The notes under the pieces are model-generated. The model had not been told where the DNA came from. It did not search any database and saw nothing but the letters and a program-made list of their open reading frames with translations. A program made the position numbers and the translations under genes. Below are positions 24,791-31,451 of a stretch of DNA of 36,114 nt, piece by piece. This DNA comes from Chitinophagales bacterium (lineage in GTDB: Bacteria > Bacteroidota > Bacteroidia > Chitinophagales > Saprospiraceae), in NCBI GenBank assembly GCA_022360175.1, contig JAKSDI010000165.1, forward strand, positions 1 through 36,114. The letters are read 5' to 3'. How positions within the stretch are numbered: position 1 is the stretch's first letter; the number at the start of each line of letters is the position of its first letter.

Positions 24791-25190
24791 ACAACTTACG
24801 ATAATAGCCGCAAAGCAACTACTTTTAAAACTTGTACTGCTTTTGCGGCTATTAAGTGCGTACCAGAGGATTCAAATCTTTTTGCAGGGAGCCAGGACTC
24901 AGGGAACTTAAAGCTAGAAGCTAAACGTTAAGATTGATTAAAGAGGAAGCACTTAAAAAATATTCTACCTCCAAGAATTCGTTATTAGCTTTATAAAGCT
25001 ACAGGAAGCATAAATTATGTATACAATTACAGCGATTATACTAAACATTGAGCAATGTCCCCATGTTTAATAATACCATTGCGGCGTATTGCTTTTTTCG
25101 TTACCTTTGTGTTCATTGGAGTTCCAATTCAATATACATACACCTCGTGTACAAACAAAAGAGGCAGTAGGTATTTCTAAAAAGAAGCCT
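24791..25190. other. Intergenic region with a hairpin and a consensus promoter
   Basis: No gene is supported in these 400 bases. AATAGCCGCAAAGCA (24803-24817) pairs with TGCTTTTGCGGCTATT (24838-24853) with one bulged base. It is probably the 3' end hairpin of the zwf-pgl-coiled-coil transcript, although no T tract follows. The middle part (24855-25070) shows nothing. A promoter for the small gene at 25191 lies at 25079-25109. Confidence 0.6.
25079..25109 (+). promoter_or_regulatory. Consensus Bacteroidota promoter
   Basis: ATTG (TTG at 25079-25081), a 20-base spacer, then TACCTTTG (25102-25109), an exact TAnnTTTG. This is the best promoter match in the window and has the same spacing as the one at 9009. 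The expected transcript start is about 25115, giving a leader of about 75 bases before ATG 25191. Confidence 0.7.
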
Positions 25191-25376
25191 ATGAATAAAG
25201 ATAAGAGTAAAACAATCAAGAAAACTAATACCTCAAAGGTATACAGCGGAGGCAATCCAAAGAAAGGATTTCAGATGTTGAATAAATTGTATGACAACGA
25301 ATCGTGTAGTATACCTACAGGCGAACATGTCTGGAAAAAAAGAGGGCTCTTTTACCTCGATAAAGGTACTCACTAA
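25191..25376 (+). CDS. Small basic protein of unknown function
   Basis: A 61-residue frame from ATG 25191. The N-terminal 25 residues are rich in Lys and Thr (MNKDKSKTIKKTNTSKVYSG), followed by KKGFQMLNKLYDNESC and a C-terminal VWKKRGLFYLDKGTH. It has one cysteine and no signal peptide. A longer frame starting at TTG 25089 is ruled out if the promoter at 25079-25109 is used, because the start would lie inside the promoter. That promoter is the main reason to believe the gene. It converges with the 960-residue orphan, with 16 bases between stops. I do not recognise the family. The basic, compact sequence could fit a nucleic-acid- or ribosome-associated protein, but this is speculation. Confidence 0.55.
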   Translation: MNKDKSKTIKKTNTSKVYSGGNPKKGFQMLNKLYDNESCSIPTGEHVWKKRGLFYLDKGTH

Positions 25377-25392
25377 ACACAAAGTTTTTTTG

Positions 25393-28275
25393 TTATCTCT
25401 TCCATCTTCCTTCCAATCCAAAAAGTGCTCTTTTTCTCTTCATTGATAAATTCCAAAGAGATTTAAGGAATATCACCCTGTATTTATAATACAACTTTCT
25501 AGTTTCCAATTTTGTAGTAAAAACCCCACCAAGAGGATCAAACCAAAGAGAAACATTTGTAGTATCAACATCTACACAGTTACTACTATGTGTTCGTTTT
25601 AATAATTGAGCTTTATTACCACAAAGCTCCTGTACCAATTTCAAGTAAGCTAAGGATAATGCCTGAAAGAAAAATGCTTCCTGGTCTTTCGAATAAGTTA
25701 AAGGCAAATGCCCCCTCCAGTGGTCAAAGTTATACAGTTCTCCTTTTTTAAAACTTTTAATAATCTCACTTGCTATATTCCGCAGGTATATTTGCCTTGC
25801 GTAACACACATAAGTATAAGCTTGATTTTCTTCCTCATGAGTAAAAAAGTCGAACTTTTGATTATCATGATAGTCATCAATTTCTTTGGTAAAGGGGCTA
25901 TCTTTTTTGATGGTTTCTTGTATATAGCTGAAAAAGTTTTCTTTATCATGATAAGCAAAATCCATTACAAGAAAGCCCAAAACCAGGTCATAGCATTGTT
26001 TTAAGTATTCTCCATAGTTTTCTTCCAGCTCTTCAAAGTTTCGTTGGGAGTTATCCATTACCTCATCCCATACATCGACAAAAATATCCTGATCACACCC
26101 AAAAGGAGGAGATATCATATTATTCAAAATATCCTGATTGCTGGTATAATGAGCAATCAATCGCATTCTTAGAATAAAGTGATCCAGGAAAGGCTGATAA
26201 ATATTACCATCCTGCCGATATAATGCATCTATCTGTATAATGCTGCACCAATGCCAGTAAAAAAATAGCTTGAAGTCATCTGCATAAGTAAGATGGAAAG
26301 AGGCCGTATCAGAGAAAAAATACTGTATCGTACTTTTAACGAAAGGGGGGATAGAATCATCCTTTAATAATCGGGCAATATTTTCCAATTCAGGCTTTTC
26401 ATCCATCGTATCATACCACCGCTCAAAAAAGAAATTGGCAGCTTCGTGTGTTGCTGCTGCCGCAAAAAACTCCGGTTGATACAAATGGAAATAGTTAAGG
26501 CGTACACTTAATATATCAGATTCGATATTTGGAAAACCTGATACATAAGCAATAGAAAGCCCCATGTCTCTTTTAATCTTAATAAACCTTTCTCCTAATA
26601 GTGCGGTCAGGCTCTTATAAGCTCCATCATAAGCGGTCACCAATTGCTGTATTCCTCCATTGAATTTTAGATTATGATCGGTTATCTCATTCATGATGTA
26701 GCTTTGCCCAAATCGGTTTTGATAAGCTGTTTCAAAATTCTGAGCAATGGCGTCAAGAGAATTGGAAAGAACAAAAACTGGTAAGGCTTCATCATCCGCT
26801 TTTTCAATCCAGCTTTTTAACATTTCCCTGATCATTTCCAGAAAAGGCTTTAACTCAATGAAATAACCATAGAGTATCTTATCGCTAATACCATCATTAT
26901 AGATCGTATACATATTGGAAACCTTCTCTCTTACAACTTTTGAAACCCTTAGTCTCTTCAATGTGCTACGTACAGACTCTATCTCTTCCAATTTAAATTG
27001 AAAGCGATGTAAATAATCGTGAAAAGGGTATTGATTACTAAGAGCAGTAACCTCTTTTTGACTATCGGGAAACTTCCGTGTAAATTCAGGGACTGTATTA
27101 AGCTGGCGGATATGCTGTTTCAGTGGATATTTTTCATTCTTTTCACCTATAATTACCTTTATTAGCTTCCGAAAGCCCTCCATCGCATTCTGAGTGATCG
27201 TGTATGTATAATCTCCACGTCCTGCTGTAATACGGCCATTCTTCAGAAATTTATATTCTGGGCTACTCGCAATTTTTGCTTCCAAAGCTCTTCGAAAAGC
27301 AGATAAATGACCTGGCTTTATGTCCCAGTTCATTTGAAAGTTCAACTTCTTATCCAGCGTCTTGTCAAATCTCCTGTCATCAAAAAGGATATTGAGGTCA
27401 TACCCAAATATTGTGTGAGTATGTACAAACAAATGAGCAGCTTCTGCTCTCTCCGATGAATTTGCTATTTTTTCACTTTCCAAGAAATGGTACAGTAAGC
27501 TATCTCTTTTGCAATCATCATATATTTTTTTACGAGTTTCACTATGTGATCCCCTTGGTTTTGTATCTTTTAGGGTGAGTTTGCGGAGTGCAAAAACCTG
27601 CTCTGCAATGACTTCATAGCTATTAGAAAAAAATACGATGGTCAGTTCATGCCAGGACAAAGAGTGAAAAATACAATAGTTGAGGCTGGTATTATCTTTC
27701 AATTCTGCTTCACTCAAAACGGATTGTACTTCCTGAAGAATTATGTCCACTGTATCTCCACCTCCTCCTATTAAGAGTGCATTATTCACCTTTAGCGAAG
27801 TAATCCCGATAAAAGGATAATCCTTTGTCCTACTATTCAAAAAAGTCTGGCGGGCACGCTCTAACAATTTGGATTCTTTTGAGTCGATATATCTCAAATC
27901 CGGAGCCAAACCAGAAATAACATGGAAAGTATAATTGGATGAGCTATAGTCTGTCTTTCCCTTTTCCTTATCTGCCTTTAATTTATCAGAAACAAGGGGA
28001 CTAAAAGGGTGAAAGTGCCGGGTAGCCAGTCCAAAATCATCTACCAATGAAATCACCGCCAAATCAAAACTACCAAAAAGGCAATACGGGCGTGGGCGGT
28101 ACAAGTATCTGGAAAATTCAGTATTCTTACTAACTGTCTGATTTAGGTTGTTCCGAACATTCTCTTTGTACTGCTCAAAAAGATTTTCAATCTCATACTT
28201 TATAAAATCCTTTTCCTGCCCAAATGGCATAGTAAGCAAGCCCAAAAAAATGCCGTAGTTTTCCGTTTTATACAT
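25393..28275 (-). CDS. Large protein of unknown function (960 aa)
   Basis: A 960-residue protein I cannot assign. The start is placed at ATG 28275 (MYKTENYGIFLGLLTMPF); a TTG at 28317 would add 14 residues. There is no signal peptide or clear membrane helix, so it is probably cytosolic. The N-terminal third is alpha/beta: CLFGSFDLAVISLVDDFGLA near residue 66, then GITSLKVNNALLIGGGGDTVD near 157 and NYCIFHSLSWHELTIVFF near 200, which could be ferredoxin-like modules. The remainder (from about residue 320) is mainly helical and aromatic-rich. HEAAN at 610-614 superficially resembles a zinc HExxH but lacks the second His. Codon use is AT-rich. It stands alone, convergent with the 61-aa gene. Size and isolation fit an accessory or conflict-type protein, but no toxin, nuclease or NTPase motif is visible. 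Confidence 0.85.
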   Translation of the reverse strand: MYKTENYGIFLGLLTMPFGQEKDFIKYEIENLFEQYKENVRNNLNQTVSKNTEFSRYLYRPRPYCLFGSFDLAVISLVDDFGLATRHFHPFSPLVSDKLKADKEKGKTDYSSSNYTFHVISGLAPDLRYIDSKESKLLERARQTFLNSRTKDYPFIGITSLKVNNALLIGGGGDTVDIILQEVQSVLSEAELKDNTSLNYCIFHSLSWHELTIVFFSNSYEVIAEQVFALRKLTLKDTKPRGSHSETRKKIYDDCKRDSLLYHFLESEKIANSSERAEAAHLFVHTHTIFGYDLNILFDDRRFDKTLDKKLNFQMNWDIKPGHLSAFRRALEAKIASSPEYKFLKNGRITAGRGDYTYTITQNAMEGFRKLIKVIIGEKNEKYPLKQHIRQLNTVPEFTRKFPDSQKEVTALSNQYPFHDYLHRFQFKLEEIESVRSTLKRLRVSKVVREKVSNMYTIYNDGISDKILYGYFIELKPFLEMIREMLKSWIEKADDEALPVFVLSNSLDAIAQNFETAYQNRFGQSYIMNEITDHNLKFNGGIQQLVTAYDGAYKSLTALLGERFIKIKRDMGLSIAYVSGFPNIESDILSVRLNYFHLYQPEFFAAAATHEAANFFFERWYDTMDEKPELENIARLLKDDSIPPFVKSTIQYFFSDTASFHLTYADDFKLFFYWHWCSIIQIDALYRQDGNIYQPFLDHFILRMRLIAHYTSNQDILNNMISPPFGCDQDIFVDVWDEVMDNSQRNFEELEENYGEYLKQCYDLVLGFLVMDFAYHDKENFFSYIQETIKKDSPFTKEIDDYHDNQKFDFFTHEEENQAYTYVCYARQIYLRNIASEIIKSFKKGELYNFDHWRGHLPLTYSKDQEAFFFQALSLAYLKLVQELCGNKAQLLKRTHSSNCVDVDTTNVSLWFDPLGGVFTTKLETRKLYYKYRVIFLKSLWNLSMKRKRALFGLEGRWKR

Positions 28276-28884
28276 GTTAAAGCCGCTCTTTATAGTACAG
28301 AACTTCTCTTTTTGCAAAAAGTTACGCCCGTCCTGCCTACTATGAATAGGAGTATATCGAAATGGAAAAATAAGAATATATATGAATAATATGGACTTTT
28401 AACAGTGCCAAAAATCAATATGCAACAACGGATCAAAAAGAAATAATAAGATAACAGAATGGATGGTGCTTATCCGGAAAAGACCTGAAGCAGCTCCATT
28501 GGTGGCGTTACTTACCAACAGAAAAAACTTCAGGCCCGAGGGCGTTAGCATTATTTTTTGGCTTTTTGGAGAAAATGCGGAGAGCACGTTAGTGGCTAGA
28601 ATGCAATGCGAAGTTACAACCATAAGGGAGGTTCCAGCAAATTATTTCTTGGACATAATTAGACGTCGGTCCAATCGAATATTTTTGCTTTAGCAAAACA
28701 CAACAGAACGCCTATTAAATGTTTTAATTATAACAGAGTGAGAGAGTTAGGCTTCAAAACACCAACATTTGCTGGTAGTCCACTAGTCAAAAATAGACTT
28801 AAGAATTAATCTTATTTAAGCATAAACCCTTAGTTTTAAGTACAGTTTTATAAAGATTTTTTAAAAAAGTCCAATTTCTCTTTT
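28276..28884. other. Gene-poor region, possibly containing a decayed gene
   Basis: I cannot support a gene in these 609 bases. A plus frame at 28463-28693 (76 codons) and an overlapping minus frame at 28399-28623 (74 codons) cover the same stretch; neither has a recognisable family or a promoter. Bases 28460-28640 are clearly less AT-rich than the flanks and contain CCTGAAG/CTTCAGG inverted arms (28486 and 28529 areas), so a gene remnant or structured RNA is possible. Bases 28700-28884 are AT-rich with nothing recognisable. Confidence 0.4.
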
Positions 28885-30261
28885 ATGTCTAGTAAATTAT
28901 TTGAGGCACTTATGGTCCTCGATGAGGAGCAATTACCAGAACTTGAGGTATTCTTCAATAGGCTCAATAATGGCTTATTAGAATCAGACAGAGCTATTGG
29001 TACAAAATTACTTCAGGCATTAAAAGAAGGTAAAAATGAAGAAACATGTTGGGACTATGCTTTAAATGAAAAGCAGAAAAACAATAAAAAGCGGATAGCC
29101 AGTAGATTATTTAAAGTGGTAGAAAATTACTTATCATCTACATTGATTCCAAAAGATGAAGTGCTCCACAACCTACTCCTTGCTAAATTTTATATGAATA
29201 AAGGACTAGTAAAACATGCCAACCATGCTCTTAAAATGGCAGAAAGTAAAAACAACGAAAATAGAAATCTCTATTTCAATCATTATCTATACAAATTTAA
29301 AATTGAAGAAATTAAAGCATCCTTCAAAAAACATAACAGGAAGCAATTCCTGCCACTAAAACCACTCTTTGAAGCAATAAAGAACTATTACGAGCTAGAA
29401 GATATAAGACTATCCTGTGAAAGGATTCAACGCTCTAATACATTTAGACTTTACGAGGAAGAAACCCTCAAAAAGATGATAAAGGATATTCGTAAAAAAA
29501 TAGAATTCTCAAATACGAATGAAGCAAAAATGTATAAATACCTCATTAATATAAGCACAGACTTTACTGATATTCCTAGCTATAATAAACTTAGAAATAT
29601 ATTTAATGATAATTCTCTTAAATTAAGTCCAATTGAAACGGAAGATGTCATATCTCTCCTTTCCAATTTTTGTATTAGACAGGCTAATCGAGGCAGTATT
29701 AGCCATGCAACAGATTTCATTTCTTATATGGAAAAATTAGAGCAATTAGGAGGGCTATTAACAAGTAGCTATTATCCTCTCCCAATTTTTAAGAGCATGG
29801 TTTCTTTTGGCATCATTTCCGGACAATATGATTGGACAATGCAATTCATCAATGAAAAAAGCACTTTACTAGAAGAATCTAATAAACTATCTCGGAAGGC
29901 TTTTCAACAATTCCATAAAGGTTATACATTATTATATATGGGGCAACCATCTGAATGTTTTAATTTAATGATAGAATTCAAAAATTCAAAAATGTATAAA
30001 GAAGATGTTTTTTATAAGATTGCAACTGATAAAACTATTTTAAAAGCTTATTATCATAATAATCAAGAGAGATTGATAGAGGCTACTATAGCGACTTTAG
30101 AAAAATACATTAGGCGTAATAAAAAAATATCTTTGACTCATAAAAAAACTCAGTTAAAATTCGTTTCTGAATTTAAGAAGCTAAAAAAAGGAAAAACACT
30201 TTGTTTCCAAGATATATCTGCTCTAGACAAAATTTGGTTTCAAAAAATTACAGCTCTGTAA
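28885..30261 (+). CDS. Helical-repeat protein of unknown function
   Basis: A 458-residue protein predicted to be all-helical and probably TPR-like. It starts MSSKLFEALMVLDEEQLPELEVFF and continues with paired helices such as LLLAKFYMNKGLVKHANHAL and FQQFHKGYTLLYMGQPSECFNLMIEF. There is no signal peptide or membrane segment. The first 75 residues (up to KNNKKRIASRLFKVVENYL) look like a separate helical unit. Base composition is markedly AT-rich compared with the metabolic genes, with many TTA, ATA and AAA codons, suggesting transferred or fast-evolving DNA. Proteins of this look occur as multi-copy hypotheticals in Saprospiria, in my recollection. Its last codons form the left arm of a palindrome that also serves the convergent lipoprotein gene. 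Confidence 0.8.
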   Translation: MSSKLFEALMVLDEEQLPELEVFFNRLNNGLLESDRAIGTKLLQALKEGKNEETCWDYALNEKQKNNKKRIASRLFKVVENYLSSTLIPKDEVLHNLLLAKFYMNKGLVKHANHALKMAESKNNENRNLYFNHYLYKFKIEEIKASFKKHNRKQFLPLKPLFEAIKNYYELEDIRLSCERIQRSNTFRLYEEETLKKMIKDIRKKIEFSNTNEAKMYKYLINISTDFTDIPSYNKLRNIFNDNSLKLSPIETEDVISLLSNFCIRQANRGSISHATDFISYMEKLEQLGGLLTSSYYPLPIFKSMVSFGIISGQYDWTMQFINEKSTLLEESNKLSRKAFQQFHKGYTLLYMGQPSECFNLMIEFKNSKMYKEDVFYKIATDKTILKAYYHNNQERLIEATIATLEKYIRRNKKISLTHKKTQLKFVSEFKKLKKGKTLCFQDISALDKIWFQKITAL

Positions 30262-30282
30262 TATTACAGATACAGAGCTGTA
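30249..30282 (-). terminator. Terminator with nested palindromes, shared by convergent genes
   Basis: TACAGCTCTGTA (30249-30260) and TACAGAGCTGTA (30271-30282) are perfect 12-bp arms. Read on the minus strand, the hairpin is followed by AATTTTTTG, a T tract suited to ending the lipoprotein gene (stop at 30308). A second palindrome, CTGTAATATTACAG (30257-30270), competes within it. The left arm includes the stop codon of the plus-strand gene. Confidence 0.7.
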
Positions 30283-30307
30283 TAAGATAGAAGTATTTGC
30301 GATACTA

Positions 30308-30676
30308 CTAATTACTTAGTGTGAAAACTTTAGAAAAAGTACTTCCTATTGAAGGATATGCTATTGCTTCATAAGTCCCCGTGGATAGTGAACTAATATC
30401 TATTTGACACTTTTGATTAGAACATCCATTGAAAGTAGTTATATAGATATTTTGATCGTCGAATACATCGACACGATCTACATGTAAAGAGGGAATACCT
30501 GTATTAACTAACATCACAATGTCCTCTATTATTGTTATATTACTACTTCTCCCCTCAATCTCTTCCACCGTATAAATATTCTCTTTTTCTGAAAAGTGGT
30601 TTCCAGTATCTAGTTGGCAACTGGACATAAGGATGGCTGTTATTGCCAGTACGGCAATAGTGATTTTATTAGTCAT
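30308..30676 (-). CDS. Small predicted lipoprotein
   Basis: A 122-residue protein with a lipoprotein signal peptide: MTNKITIAVLAITAILMSSC, lipidated at Cys20. The remaining 100 residues are beta-rich: VDRVDVFDDQNIYITTFNGC, then CQIDISSLSTGTYEAIAYP. The last 45 residues recall the strand order of a short T9SS-type or Ig-like C-terminal fold (I-D-I-S-S-L-S-T-G-T-Y), but the diagnostic YPNP start is missing. Two close cysteines (CSNQKC) may form a disulfide. An ACCTTCTT/AAGAAGGT hairpin (30704-30732) lies just upstream. No function can be assigned. Confidence 0.75.
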   Translation of the reverse strand: MTNKITIAVLAITAILMSSCQLDTGNHFSEKENIYTVEEIEGRSSNITIIEDIVMLVNTGIPSLHVDRVDVFDDQNIYITTFNGCSNQKCQIDISSLSTGTYEAIAYPSIGSTFSKVFTLSN

Positions 30677-30739
30677 TATCTAATAATTTATGGTTAGAAG
30701 AATACCTTCTTTATCGCTGTATTCAAGAAGGTGAGATCG

Positions 30740-30772
30740 TTTTGCAGGCGGGCAGGATACCGGCTCGCAAAA
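30740..30772. repeat. REP-like palindrome
   Basis: TTTTGC (30740-30745) and GCAAAA (30767-30772) bracket a GC-rich GCGGGCAGGAT...GGCTCGC core within AT-rich DNA. The composition and ends resemble repetitive extragenic palindromes; only one copy is in the window. Confidence 0.4.
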
Positions 30773-31183
30773 AGTTGGAATGGTGCTCGATTAATTTATG
30801 AGAGCAGGCTGACAATGACGCATCCTTTTTGTATATTTGTTTAGCATGATATGTGGATGGTCGCCTTGTTGTGGCCAGAAACATAAAGAATCGAGGCTTT
30901 TCAATTTTTATTGGAGGGCCTCTTTTAGTTTGTCTCATGATTCAAAAATTAGTTTAGTAAAAATGGTTTTCATTATAATTACGATTCTAATCGTCCATTT
31001 CTTTCATTCTCTGTAGCTCGATTATAGGCACAAAGTAAAGGCTAGAATCACCTCATGGCAAGATTCTAGTTCGAAGAAGACACCACTTCTTTTCCAATTA
31101 CAATGTCGACTTATTGATATATATCTTATAAAAGAAAAATAAATGATTTAAGGTTCCATGATTGGTCTTATTGTAGATTCCAG

Positions 31184-31216
31184 ATTCTAAATTCTTTCCA
31201 GATTTAGAATTTTTTA
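31184..31216 (+). terminator. Possible intrinsic terminator of an unannotated RNA
   Basis: ATTCTAAAT (31184-31192) and ATTTAGAAT (31202-31210) are perfect complements around a nine-base loop, followed by a TTTTT run and then AG. The stem is all but one A-T pair per arm, so it is weak. No coding gene ends nearby on this strand. Confidence 0.4.
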
Positions 31217-31451
31217 GATACTTGAAAGAGCTTAGAAAAAACTAAAAATGAAATGCTGCGTTTATTTGTATGTAAGAACTAACGCCGACTTCATATTTTA
31301 AACTAGCTTGCCATAAAAATAATGGCAGCAACTATCAGCGCTCTCGGACTATGCTTTATGAAGCTGAAGCATAACCGAATCGACAATTTGCTATAAAAAA
31401 CAAATATTACTAACCGCTACTACACCCCTAGCAAATTAACTACATACAATC

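Larger units (their letters stand above)
30677..31451. other. 775-bp structured intergenic region
   Basis: No convincing gene. Inverted repeats in order: ACCTTCTT/AAGAAGGT (30704-30732); a REP-like palindrome with TTTTGC and GCAAAA ends (30740-30772); CTAGAATC/GATTCTAG (31043-31070); ATTCTAAAT/ATTTAGAAT followed by TTTTTTAG (31184-31216). A TATATTTG at 30832-30839 matches the -7 promoter consensus on the plus strand. Together these would allow a plus-strand RNA of roughly 370 bases from about 30845 to 31216, but this is unproven. Bases 31217-31451 show nothing. Confidence 0.5.

Noticed and set aside
24803-24853. Hairpin after the coiled-coil gene as an intrinsic terminator
   Set aside because: The stem is good but no T tract follows on the plus strand, so it is recorded only as a hairpin.
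26432-26446. HEAAN in the 960-aa orphan as a metallopeptidase zinc site
   Set aside because: The second His of HExxH is Asn, and no downstream third ligand pattern could be identified.
28399-28693. Two overlapping frames of 74 and 76 codons on opposite strands
   Set aside because: Neither has a family match I can recall, a promoter, or any way to prefer one over the other; described only as an intergenic observation.
30723-30938. Minus-strand frame of 71 codons
   Set aside because: It is composed largely of a REP-like palindrome and adjacent AT-rich sequence, with no recognisable protein features.
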